A stretch of DNA of 64,000 nt from Prorocentrum cordatum (Eukaryota; Sar; Dinophyceae; Prorocentrales; Prorocentraceae): NCBI GenBank assembly GCA_963575745.1, contig CAUYUJ010018066.1:64001-128000 (forward strand), read 5' to 3'. Positions within the stretch are counted from its first letter, which is position 1; each line of letters begins with the position of its first letter. A model generated the notes under the pieces. That model made no database searches. It was not told the origin of the DNA and saw only the letters and a program-made list of their open reading frames with translations. Shown in pieces: positions 11,602 through 21,481 of this stretch. The position numbers and the translations under genes were made by a program.

Positions 11602-12360
11602 CTAGAGCCTGAAATATACGAGGTACGTATTCGATTCCACTGCGAACCTCACATTAGAGATCCTCTCACCTAACATGCCCCGCAGGCAGTCAATGTAGTA
11701 GAAGAGCTCGAGGAGAGTAGGCCTGAGGAGGGAAGAAAGCTGGCTCGCACGTGAGCCCCATCTGGTGCCAAATACTCCTGGTGTTCGAGCTGACAACTTC
11801 CACTGCCTGGTGCGTAGACAAGCCCATGGACCTCGAATAGGCTCAGCCCAAACATGGAATAAGAGAGCTAACTGCAGCTGTCTGCAAGCAAAGCCTACCT
11901 GTCTATAACTTCGGGGCTGGGAAGTACGAGCATCCATCAGTTCCAAAGTCTTCTGGGAAATCCAGGGTTGGCGAGGCCGTCTGCCCGTGGTGGTAGTACG
12001 CGTAGGGAAAGCAGTTTCCAAACATCTCTGAAGATGATCCGTTAGCACCTGGCAGTGAGAAGAGAGCGAGGCTTCGAACGGCACAGCAGGACATTCCTGC
12101 AGAAGCTGAGAAAAAAGCTGCTGTGCCTCCACGTCTGCAAAGCGAGCCTGGTCGCACTTGATTTTGTGCGAGTTGGCCATGGGAAGCGTGACGGAAGCAA
12201 CTGGAACTGTAATACTTGCGGCAACCAAGAGATGATCTAATATAGATATGGTGAGGTCCACGTCCGACACGACAGACTGCTTAGCGACCGATATCCCAAA
12301 CGAGCAAGTGATGTAGTCGATACGGCGACCCGCAGAGAGCCCGTGGGAACCAGGGGGGAA
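11602..12360 (-). pseudogene. LINE ORF2, endonuclease (second half) and linker
   Basis: In the shifted frame the endonuclease resumes with GSHGLSAGRRIDYI, the RIDYI motif, followed by VVSDVDLTISILDHLLV, the position of the family's SDH motif. This completes the catalytic pattern begun in the previous segment. About 200 residues of linker follow. The frame ends at TAG 11,602-11,604. The reverse-transcriptase frame continues in the same register beyond it, so the lesion is a single nonsense codon. Confidence 0.8.
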
Positions 12361-13996
12361 ACCACGTCGCAGCCGATGTTTGACCAGACTCCAGGAAGGT
12401 CGAAGGGACCCATAGCTCGTTCTCCTCCAAAAAGCTGTGAAAATACTGTCCTGGAAGGTTCTGGGTCTCAGCCGCAATAGGACCCACGTATCTGGAAACA
12501 ATCGAGCCGACACGAGCGTTGGCATCCAACAAACAAACCAGCTCAACACCTGGAGAGCGATGTGAAGCGATAACGAGCGAAACCGTCCTCCACCAGTCCT
12601 CGATGATATGTTCTGGCTTCTTGCTGTGAGGAGCGTGAGCGACGAGAACGTCCACGGCGAACGAGTCGACTCGAAGGGCGACGAGGAGGTAAGTAGGGGT
12701 CGCCGCAAGTGTCCAGCAATGCTTGGCCTGCAAAGATACACCGGGAAGAACTTCGATAAAGGTATTGATCCAGAGAGAACAGCCAAACCGACGAGATTCA
12801 TCAGCCTCTGAATGTATAATATGGTATGGTGCCACAGTGGAAACCCCAGAGCGAGGAAACCTGGTCTCGACAGTCCCGATCAGGAAAAAATGATGTCGGC
12901 TGAAAGCGGCACTCACCTGTTTCATGCGACCCGAGAGAAAGAGTCCCGAGGGCTTGGCCGATGATGCGGATAGCGTGCCTGGGCTGAGGGACAACACGTT
13001 GGCAGCTGCGACCCATAGCTGGCAGGAAGAAGCTCCTGCGGTAAACTGGCCACAAGCAACTGGCTGTCTCGTGTCTAGGCGCAGGAGGGAGGTGAGAGCT
13101 GATGCTTTCTCGGACTCCGTCTCGAGGAAGTTAGGCATCGCTGCTCCTGCGCTGGGTGGGTACTGCGACTGCACGCTCTGCGGCTCGAACCTGAGCCACA
13201 GCCACTGGAGCGCCTGGGGTGATTGTAAGCACCTCCTCCAGGATGCGTCGGGCGTCGGGAGATCACCTTTGCCTAGTGAGGCGAGCGTGGCGACTGTGTC
13301 CGCCATCTCGTTCCAGGGCTGGCCAGAATGGCCTGGTACGTGCAACCAAGAGACACCACGTGCGAAATACTGAACCACTTTCGCAACGCTGTCAAGCTCG
13401 ATGCGTGCCGAGCGTAGTGAAGCACTGAGTGCACCTCCTCTGGCAACTCGGAGAGCCTCTAAATTATCACAGTGAACCTGAACTTCACATTCATGACATA
13501 GGCTAGCATACGAGGACTGCAAGAACCAAGCCAAGGCCCATTGAGCTCCATATAGTTCGGCAGCCAATGAGGTAAGATGTGGGGGGATCTCGATGCCCAA
13601 GACGTCGCCCTCGAAGCCTAGGAGCGCCATGTGCCCAAGAGAGTCCTCGACGAAGACCACAAAGGCCCAGGCAGGCCTGCCCCTAGATGAACCACCAGAT
13701 CCATCCGTATATATGTGGAGAATAGACGGGATGATATCTGAAATATGAGCGAGCCTAGGAAGGGCCCCAATGGTGGTAGAGTGCCAGTACTTGGCCAAAG
13801 CCCAATAGTTGGGATTGATAGGCCTGTCCCAAGATCTGAAAAGTTCCCGAAAGACGATGGACGTGTCCAGTAGGGGACTCGTCTTGCATCCACGTACTTC
13901 AACGGTACTGGGCTGCGATAACTGAGGTAAACCCGAACAACCAGAAGGCCCTTCAAGAAGGCCTTGCCCCTGATGATTAGACTGACTGTCGTTCAT
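12281..13996 (-). pseudogene. LINE ORF2, N-terminal part: RNase H then endonuclease (first half)
   Basis: ORF2 starts at the ATG at 13,996. Residues about 93-240 are a type I RNase H with its catalytic set visible: Asp98 in YTDGS, Glu147 in AELYGA, Asp177 in HCDNLEA, and His223/Asp233 in HVPGHSGQPWNEMAD. Next comes an exonuclease/endonuclease/phosphatase domain: AAANVLSL, a Glu in GTVETRF, the His in VAHAPH and DAN in CLLDANARVG. The frame then shifts by one base in a six-base G run near 12,355 (plus strand); beyond that this frame is junk to its stop at 12,281. RNase H placed before the endonuclease is unusual: LINEs that carry RNase H normally have it after the reverse transcriptase. Confidence 0.85.
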
Positions 13997-14043
13997 ATCC
14001 ACCCGACCTGGTGGCAGCCAGCTCTCTGCTCTGGCTGCTCGGG

Positions 14044-15312
14044 TTAGTGAAAAACTGCTGCACGATCTGCTGCAGCGCCGTCCTGCTCCGCGTCCTCGTC
14101 CTCGATCATGGCGCCCGAGTGCACCTCTTCCTCGCCATCCTCGTGCGGCAGGCATATGCTCTTGTGCGGCGGCTCGAGGCTGTCGTCGTCCTTTGAAGAT
14201 CGGCCAAGTGACAGCCGCATCTGCCCAGGGGCCTTGGCGGCCTGCTCCAGGCGAGTCCTCGCAGCGTTCACCTTGCCCTGCGTCTTGATGACGCCACCCT
14301 TGCCAATGTGCGATGTGGGTCGCTGTGCTGCCGCGGAGCCTGCTGCCACTGGACCGCTGGCAACTCCACCTGACGGCACTGCATTCCCTGGAGTAGGAGA
14401 TGATGAAGGCGGAGCTGCATGGACTGCTGGCTGCGGTTGAATAGTGAGTTGACTCAGGGTCGCCTGAATCGTCACGATGGAGCCCTGCAGCGCCGTCAGT
14501 GCTGATGTCATGGCATTCTGATTGGCCTGAAGATCTGCAATGACCTGAGGTGGCACCGGTGCAGTTGGCACGAATGGCGATGGCGGCTGAGGCGTAGGCG
14601 CTGTTGCCGTGACTGGCGTGGGCGTCTCCTCGAACGTGACGGACTTGTGGGGGCTCTCCTGCTCGGCCAGCACCTTGAAGCTTTCCAGAAGCGAGGACGC
14701 CTGGTTGAGCTCTATTGACATGGCTTCGCGATGCTTTTGAGCTGCTGAAAGGGCTAGCTCCGCTTGACGTTCTGCTTCTTGCGCTGTCTCGAAGCGCTTG
14801 CCGATGCGCTCCAGGTACGCCTGCTGATTGCTGACTCTCTCCTTCGACGGGTACGAATACAGATGCATGAACTGGTAGACTGAATACTCGATCCTCTTGG
14901 ACTCCAAAAGGGGGGCATCTGTGGATAGCTTCTCTTGTGCCTGGATCTGCTGCTCCACAGCTCGCATGGCACTCTTCAGATGAGCTCTGTGAGCTTCTCT
15001 GTCTGCTGCGAGTGGCGGTGGCTCGGTCCAGAGGCGATGTGCCTTGGCCTCCTCGAGCGAAGCCACTCTCCTTGTAGTGGTAGAACTGCGTATACTGGCT
15101 GCCTGAGATGCTGCTTCGGAGGGCTCTCGCTCTTGAGCGCCTCGAGACGCAGCACGTGACAGGGAGCGGTCGCGACGCCAAGGCCGTCGACTCAAACCTT
15201 TGCGATCTGGAAAACATGTTGTGCACCAAGCCGTGGAAGCAGCATGCGAAGCCCCACAGCGCGAACAATACCACGAAGATGCGGTGCGCTGCCATGCTGC
15301 TTTGCTGGACAT
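14044..15312 (-). CDS. LINE ORF1: RanBP2-type zinc finger and coiled-coil protein
   Basis: Predicted 422 residues from the ATG at 15,312. The frame stays open upstream to 15,465 but has no ATG there. Residues about 14-28 form a W-Y-C-x2-C-x9-W-C-x2-C zinc finger of the RanBP2 type, a fold that binds single-stranded RNA in other proteins. A basic Ser/Arg-rich stretch follows. A long helical Glu/Ala/Gln-rich segment, likely coiled coil, covers roughly residues 95-205. A Pro/Ala-rich linker and an acidic tail end the protein. Position directly upstream of ORF2, 47 nt apart and in a different frame, fits the nucleic-acid-binding ORF1 of a LINE. The frame is intact, unlike ORF2. Inferred role: binding the element's RNA. 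Confidence 0.75.
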   Translation of the reverse strand: MSSKAAWQRTASSWYCSRCGASHAASTAWCTTCFPDRKGLSRRPWRRDRSLSRAASRGAQEREPSEAASQAASIRSSTTTRRVASLEEAKAHRLWTEPPPLAADREAHRAHLKSAMRAVEQQIQAQEKLSTDAPLLESKRIEYSVYQFMHLYSYPSKERVSNQQAYLERIGKRFETAQEAERQAELALSAAQKHREAMSIELNQASSLLESFKVLAEQESPHKSVTFEETPTPVTATAPTPQPPSPFVPTAPVPPQVIADLQANQNAMTSALTALQGSIVTIQATLSQLTIQPQPAVHAAPPSSSPTPGNAVPSGGVASGPVAAGSAAAQRPTSHIGKGGVIKTQGKVNAARTRLEQAAKAPGQMRLSLGRSSKDDDSLEPPHKSICLPHEDGEEEVHSGAMIEDEDAEQDGAAADRAAVFH

Positions 15313-16269
15313 GTGCACGTACTCGGGACTGCTGTGGTGCGAGGCGAGCGTGGCCTGCGCGGAAGCCACTCTGAGCAGTACCCGAGCTTGACTGCGGCGT
15401 TCGCGGGCTCGCCTGTGCCAGGCGGGCTCGCTGGTAAGGGGCTGACGACCCGTGGCGCTGGCCACTCGTCAGCGGCGGCACGGCCTGCCAGGGAGCGCCG
15501 AGGAGGCCCTGGCTGGCGCGTATGTCCGCCCGTCCCGAGGGGCGCGCAGCTACTGGGTAGCTGCACCCGAGGCCCCTGAGCCGGGACGGCGGCTGAGGGA
15601 GGAGGAGGGAGGAGGGGAAGGAGGTGGAGGAGGAGGAGGAGGAGGAGGAGGAGGAGGAGAGAGAATACGAAGAGGAGGCGGACAACGTGAAAGCAGCACC
15701 CTCCTGTCGCGCTCGCCGTGCAACCAGCGATTCTCCTCCTCTGCCTGGGTGAGCTCGAGCTGAACGCTCGCTTCCTCGGCCTCAGCGGGCTCGCGCACCT
15801 CGCCGCCCAGCTTTCTGCTGCTGGCCTTTGTCGCATGTCGGCCGCGCCAGGGGGAGGGGGATCGAGGACACAGATCTTGCATCGAAACGCACAACCTTCA
15901 CATGATGCTGTATCTTCTACTGCGCAGTAGCAGAAACCTTCCGACATCTACAAGACAAAGCAACAACGGAGGAGGGAAACTGAGGGGAACAGCCGCGAAA
16001 CATCGGATGAAGTCGCATGTCATCAACGTGGGTGTCTGGGCTAGTCCACGGAAACTCCAACAGCAAACCCTTCCGACGTTTTGAAAAAGCCGCATTGTGA
16101 ACCATCCGAGGGCTTACACCAGCCGAGGCCTCCGAAGGCCTCCAGGGGCCTCCCACGCACTACCTCTGGGAACCTCGCGCGGACACCTCTGCGGAAACCG
16201 GCCGGAGGCAGAGGAGAAGATAAGGATGGAAAGCAGCACGAGCGAGCGCCGAGGGCGGTGAGCGACGTC
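15313..16269. other. LINE 5' flank and low-complexity DNA
   Basis: Probable LINE 5' untranslated region, with a frame open to 15,465, followed by a purine-rich tract. At about 16,090-16,200 there is a GGCCTCC/GGGGCCTCC-rich stretch of a kind seen elsewhere in the window (for example 40.7-41.0 kb). No gene is recognised. Confidence 0.4.
15598..15661. repeat. (GGA)n microsatellite
   Basis: About 60 bp of GGA/GAG units with few interruptions, just upstream of LINE ORF1. Confidence 0.9.
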
Positions 16270-17275
16270 CCCTCCCACAGCATGATCATCATCAGCATCA
16301 TCATCATCGGCATCATCATCACCATCATCATCATATCATCATCATCACCAGCATTAGCATCACCATAATCATCATGGTCGTCATCATCAGCATCAGCACC
16401 GTCATGATCATCATTATCATCAAGACCACCACACCATCATATTCATCATCATGAGCATCATCAGTATCATCATCACCATCATAACCATCAACAGCACCAG
16501 CGTCAGCATCATCGCCATTAATTGCATCATCCTCAGCAGCATCATCAGCACAACGATAATCAGCAACATAATCATGATCATCAGCATCATCAGTATCATC
16601 ATTATCAGCAGCATCATCATACTAATCAAGAGCAGCACCATTAGCACCGTCAGCAGCATCAGCAGCATCATCAGTACTATCACCATCAGCAGCAACATCA
16701 TCAACATCATCAACATCATCACAATCATCATCACAATTATTTTCGTTATCATCGTCATCATCAAATTCATCATCCCTGCCATCACCATAATCGTCAACAG
16801 CAACGTCACCATCATCACCAGCATCGTCATTAGCATCGTCATGATCGTCATCATCTTCAGCATCATCATCAGTCGCATCATCATCACCACCATAATCATC
16901 AATAGCAGCATCATCATCATCATCATCACCATCGGCATCATCATATTCACCATCATCGTAATTTCCAGCTTTGGATTATTCAGCACATTCATGTTCATCG
17001 ATATTCTGGGGTCATACCCAACATCATCATCATAAGCATCACCATCAATATCATGGCCATCATCATCACCATCACCACCACCATCATCACCATCATCATC
17101 AACACCACCACCATCATCAGCATCATCATTAGCATCATCATCATCCTCCTCCTCCTCCTCATCATCCTCATCATTATCATCGTCATAAGCGTCCTCCTCG
17201 TCGTCGTCATTGTCGTCGTCCTCCTACTCCTCCTCCTTTCCCTCCTGTTCCTCCTCCTCCTCGTCATCATCACCA
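16270..17275 (+). repeat. (CAT)n trinucleotide tract, about 1 kb
   Basis: An interrupted CAT/ATC repeat that grades into CTC/CTT at about 17,145-17,275. Ile-rich frames on plus and Met-rich frames on minus are products of the repeat and are not called as genes. From 17,276 to 17,595 I recognise no gene. Confidence 0.95.
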
Positions 17276-17595
17276 CCACCTCCATTCCTCTGCCCGTTCT
17301 TTCGAACGCATTCCGCTGGCAGTCCTGCGGTCGCTGCGGAATCTCTTCCGGTCGAGCTCGGGAGAGCACTCTGAGGACTCCGCGCTTGCCTTCGGGGAAC
17401 GGCGCCGGCGACCCTGCTGGCCAGGTGGGCTGCGGTGCCAGGGCCGCCCGTCTTCGGAGACTTTCGACGGGACTCCGACGGTCTGCCAGCGTCTCAGCGC
17501 CCCTCGCAGCGTGCCCGAGGACGGCCACCCACCCCATCGCCCTCGTGAACTACTCCTCCCCGCCGACCCCAACCAGACGTGCCGACAGGGCGGGC

Positions 17596-17774
17596 TGTGA
17601 ATCCTGTGAGACACGCTAGACGTAGCAAACTCTAGTCTCGTCTGTGCTATCCCTGCCTGTCTTCCTTGCGTCATCTTCCACAGCCATTTTGGGACAAGCT
17701 GTGGTCGTAGCTAGGGGACTGTGCATCACACAGTGCATCACCGTGACCGGTGAGAGAGAGAAGCAGGCATCACA
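17596..17774 (+). repeat. Copia 5' LTR
   Basis: 179 bp, bounded by the five-base inverted ends TGTGA/TCACA. At 17,678-17,698 it carries a sequence identical to the dinoflagellate spliced leader at 17 of 21 positions, including an uninterrupted AGCCATTTTGG, on the coding strand of the element. Confidence 0.92.
17678..17698 (+). other. Spliced-leader-like sequence within the 5' LTR
   Basis: CCAC-AGCCATTTTGG-GACAAG compared with DinoSL, which reads CCGT, AGCCATTTTGG, CTCAAG in the same order. The 11-base core is exact; the four differences lie outside it. The 3' LTR has the same sequence at 25,173-25,193. It could be a captured leader or a coincidence preserved by LTR duplication. Confidence 0.5.
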
Positions 17775-17784
17775 TCAGCACTGA

Positions 17785-17800
17785 CATTGGTAGCGGAACT
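17785..17800 (+). promoter_or_regulatory. Candidate primer-binding site
   Basis: CATTGGTAGCGGAACT lies about ten bases after the 5' LTR. It resembles the TTGGTATCAGAGC sites of copia elements primed by initiator methionine tRNA. The match is partial and I cannot check it against this organism's tRNA. Confidence 0.4.
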
Positions 17801-17830
17801 GTGGCTCCAGGAACCACGGACGGGCGCGCA

Positions 17831-19653
17831 ATGGCTGGGGCCTCCGCCGCGCCTGCCCTGCACGGGAAGGCGGAGACGCTGGAGGACTACGCCACTGCGG
17901 TGGAGCTCTTGACGCTGGGCACCTCCAAGGAGGTGAGGCCGCTGCTGGGCCCGCGACTGGTGGCCGCGTTGCCGCATGGGTCAGCACAGCAGCGCTTCGC
18001 CTTCCGGCTGCCGCGCGAGGCCGGCCTCGACGGGGACGGGGTCCCGCTGGAGCCGAAGTCGATCGCCATCGCCGACGGGCCCAACAACCTGGTCGAGGCA
18101 TTCCGGCGAGAGCTGGGGACGCAGGTGGTGTCGGACATTGGCGAGAAGACGGACGCTGGGCCGAACCGCAGTGCCCTGACACGGCGACTCGCCCAGAGCA
18201 TGGCCCAGAGGATCGAGACCGAGGAGGAAGCGTACGATCAGCTGCACAGGGCGTACAAGCTGCTGGTGTCAGACGTGGGAGACATGCTGCCGAGTGCAGT
18301 GCGGGGGGTTCTCCTGTGGCGCAACAGCAACCTGGACCCCCTCCGAGAGAGCGGTGGTGAGCAGCACCATCAAGGGCGACTGGAAGCTCGACAACGTGAG
18401 GAGGCGCCTACGAGATGCGTGGGCCGAGGACGACCTGGCAGTGCGGGACAAACATTTGAGGCAAGGCTCCCACCGCTCGGTCAACTTCGCCGACGAGATC
18501 AACTGGCAGGCGTACGAGGAGCTGGTGGACGACCACAAGCCGCCTCCGGACGAGTTCGCCCTGGCCGACGAGGAGGACGTGGCCGCGCTGGAGGAGCACG
18601 AGGCCTTGGCGGCCTAGGGGGCGGACGCGGCGACCCGCACCTGGGAGCAGGCCCAGAAGCTGCTCAGCGAAGTCTCCCGGGCCCGCGGCTACTACACGGT
18701 CGTGGTCCTGGCCGCCTTGCCGCCGACCCGGAAGGGGGCCAAGGGCCGTGGCCGAGGCGACACGGGGGCTCCGCCGCCTCCGAGAGCCCCTGCCGGCCAG
18801 GCTCGAAAGCAAGGCCGAGCCGTGGCCGAGGCGACACGGGGGCTCCGCCACCTCCGAGAGCCCCTGCCGGCCAGGCTCGAAAGCAAGGCCGAGCAGCGCG
18901 GCAGCTGCAAGGCCGCGGCTCCGGCCTGAAGTGCCTCCTCTGCCTGCAGACAGGACACAAAGCTGTGGACTGCCCCTCCTGGTACCAGACTGGGGGCGGA
19001 GGCAACGGGAACATGAACATCGGCTACGAGGAAGCGGACGGCGAGGCCGTGGCCGAGGCGGCCGTATCCTGCGTGTCGCACTGGGAGAGCGAGGACAAGT
19101 GGTTGCTGGCCATCTCCCCGAACATCGCGCTGGGGCTCAGCTTCTTCTCAGAGGCGGACCTCCAGGGCTTCGCGATCGTGGACTGCGGGGCCACCAAGTC
19201 CATGAGCGGGCTGGCGCTCTTCGAGTTTGTGCGCGACCAGATCTACTGTGCGCAGCGTACGGCCAGGACTTCACGGAGATGGACCACCAGGAGCGGACCC
19301 GATTCACGTACGCGAACAACACCATGGGCATGAGCGTCGGGAGAGGGGGCATCCCGCACCCGATGGGCCTGAGGAATCACGGAGGCAAGCTCTGGTTCTC
19401 GCTCGTGCCCTCCGAGAGTCCAATGCTGCTGGGCCTGGACTACCTGAAGGAAGCTGAGGCGAACGTGACCCACGACGGCTACCTGGAGTTCTCGGTCGGG
19501 CACCGTGAGAGGCTGGAGCCCCTGCGCTCTGGCCACTGGGGCCTGCCGCTACTCTCAGACAACGACTGCGCCCGGAACTCGCGGAGCCGGGCGACAGTGC
19601 CAACATCCCCGAGGGAGAAGAGAGTCCACCCCTTGCATCTGCCGTCGTCCTAG
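17831..19653 (+). pseudogene. Copia gag and aspartic protease
   Basis: The probable start is the ATG at 17,831. The gag frame runs to about 18,340, shifts, meets TAG at 18,615-18,617, and continues in that frame to about 18,820. A 76-bp tandem duplication (18,743-18,818 repeated from 18,819) shifts it again, which restores the frame that reads the zinc knuckle CLLCLQTGHKAVDC (18,932-18,973; C-x2-C-x4-H-x4-C). The protease follows with FAIVDCGATKSMSG (Asp-Cys-Gly-Ala at 19,181-19,192). After another shift near 19,245 it ends with the family's second signature, PMLLGLDYL. Roles by family: gag coats the RNA, the zinc knuckle binds it, and the protease cuts the polyprotein. The copy is non-functional as it stands. 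Confidence 0.85.
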
Positions 19654-20641
19654 CAGCGACGGCCACACCGACGGCTATCACATCAGTCTCATCACGACTA
19701 TCACTACAGCCATCAGCCGCGGTTGCGAACATACCCCGATCGACACCGACACGAGCGAGAACATTATCGAGTCAATCGGCGGTGCGACTGAAGACTATGC
19801 CTCAGACGACCACATCACGAAACCTGGGTTCATCATCGAGTCCGTCGCCATGTAGGCTCGAGTATACGCGATCGTTCCTCGAATCATTCCATATCTACGT
19901 GCCAGAGGGCAAAACAACTACAGAGGAGAGCGACCCGGAATGGGAGAAGCTGAGCGAGCACCCGCCCGCAGAGGAGGCGCCCTCTTCCTCGGCCCGACCT
20001 GCCTGCTCGCGGCCGCCTGCCTCGCGGGGCCCCGGGCACACGGGGCCGGCGCAGGGTACGGAGCCGCCGACGGCGGCAGAGGCGGGCCACGCCTCGGGGG
20101 AGGACGACCCATCGCCGGAGGAGATGTACCATAACGCGCTGGAGCAGGCCGGAGTCCTCCTGGCGGACTCGGACCCGCAGGCGAACCCCGAGCAGGTGGC
20201 CCTCGTCTGCGAGGAGATGGCCTGGTCCGCGGTGTACGAGGAGGCGGCGCTCCAGACGCAGCTTGGCTACCTCAAGGGGCGCTGGGCAGCGTAAGCAGGA
20301 GGACCTGCGCCCGTACATGAGCTGGGCGGCCGAGCTCCTGACGACCGCGGCGACACCGGAGCCGCGGCCGGTACCGCATGTGCGGAACAGCCGCCGCCGC
20401 TGCGCCGAGGCGGCCGACGAGCCCTCGAAGGAGGACCCAGAGGAGACTTCGCAGCCCACGATGGTGCCAGGTTGCCACTGGCAGCGCATGGTAGCACTCA
20501 TCCAGGACAGGAAGAAGTGGAGGTCGCGCGGTCACCTGCTCAACTACAGCAAGAACGGTCTTCCGAAGTCCGTGGACGGCCCGGCGCGGGGACTGGGGAA
20601 GCACCTGGGTCCGCGGGGCTGGCGGGAGATCCGCCCCCACT
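19654..20641 (+). pseudogene. Copia linker region between protease and methyltransferase-like domain
   Basis: Coding-like frames continue at 19,782-20,294 (acidic; ends in VCEEMAWSAVYEEAALQTQ) and, after a shift, at 20,263-20,646 (RKQEDLRPYMSWAAELLTTA). No named domain is recognised. Length and composition suggest a disordered acidic spacer. The frame change near 20,285 shows decay. Confidence 0.55.
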
Positions 20642-21481
20642 GGTGAAGGCTCAGGGCGCCGCCGAGACGCGGGCGCTGGTCACCCAGTTGCTGACCTACC
20701 AGGCAGTGCTGAAGGACGACCTGCTTGCGACGCTGAGGCCATCGCAGCTGGACCTGCTCGAGATCGGGTGCCCGGAGGACTCGTCCCTGGGCCAGGCCAT
20801 GGAGAAGGAGGGCGGCACCGTCTACCGCATGGGCCTCTGGAACAAGTACGATTTCTTGAGAGCCAGCACGGTGACCAAGGCCAAGGCCTTCATAGATGAG
20901 AAGAGGCCCCGGCGCGTCCATCTATCACCGCCATGCACGCCGTCCTCCAGCTTGCAGGCACTGAACCAGAAGAACGACAAGCAGATCGAGAGCCTGAAGA
21001 AGAAGATCGCCTGGGGGACCAAGGTCATGGACAACATGATCGAGGTCTGCCTGCACGCGCTGCGCCTGAACTGCGAGCTCAATCTCGAGCAACCCGCGAA
21101 CGCCACCAGCTGGAGGACCGTCCAATCGCTGATGAACCTCAGGAAGCAGCTGCACGAGGTCACCACCGCAGGCTGTGCCTGGGGAATGCGGGATATCGAG
21201 ACGGGCCAGGCAGAATACAAGAACTGGAGGTTCCTGGTGTCCAACCAGAGGGTAGCTGAGGCTCTGGAAAAGAAGTGCCCCCGAGACCATACACATCGCC
21301 AGCTGGAGGGATCTAAGCGGGTGACAGACTCCGCCAAGTACCCGGAAGCGCTGTGCCGAGCGCTCAGCCGGGAGGTGCTGGCCCACGCCATGGTGGCCGG
21401 GATCGCCGCCGGCGTGAGCGAGATCGAGGGCGTGATGAGGGAGCTGACCGCGTGCAACATCGACCAGGCCGAGGCCCAACA
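20642..21481 (+). pseudogene. Copia methyltransferase-like domain
   Basis: The open frame from 20,472 encodes, in order, LDLLEIGCPEDSSLG (residues 93-107, glycine-rich motif I-like), a GGTVYRMGLWNKYDF segment, RVHLSPPCTPSSSLQ (148-162, motif IV-like with a Pro-Pro-Cys) and CELNLEQPANATSW (201-214, motif VI-like Glu-x-Pro). Order and spacing echo DNA methyltransferase folds and the similar block at the C terminus of the LINE at 7.2-9.2 kb. It sits between protease and integrase, not a standard copia position. Near 21,475 the frame shifts into integrase. Whether the fold binds AdoMet or methylates anything cannot be told from sequence. Confidence 0.6.

Larger units (their letters stand above)
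7190..15312 (-). mobile_element. Non-LTR retrotransposon (LINE), near full length, decayed
   Basis: On the minus strand the order is ORF1 (14,044-15,312), a 47-nt gap, then ORF2 from 13,996 to 7,190. ORF2 encodes RNase H, apurinic-type endonuclease, reverse transcriptase, two C2H2 fingers and a methyltransferase-like domain. ORF2 is broken by a one-base shift in a run of six G near 12,355 (plus-strand numbering), an in-frame TAG at 11,602-11,604, and a shift near 9,170-9,230 beside a (GA)n run. The reverse-transcriptase catalytic residues survive. I see no poly-A tail after the stop at 7,190; a short T-rich then TTG-rich stretch follows on the minus strand. The outer ends and target-site duplication are not resolved, so the limits given are those of the coding part. 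Confidence 0.9.

Noticed and set aside
15192-15947. Minus-strand 251-residue frame upstream of LINE ORF1
   Set aside because: It includes a Leu run from the (GGA)n tract and overlaps ORF1 in another frame; ORF1's own frame has the zinc finger.
16420-17035. Met-rich (minus) and Ile-rich (plus) frames of about 190 residues
   Set aside because: Products of the (CAT)n tract.
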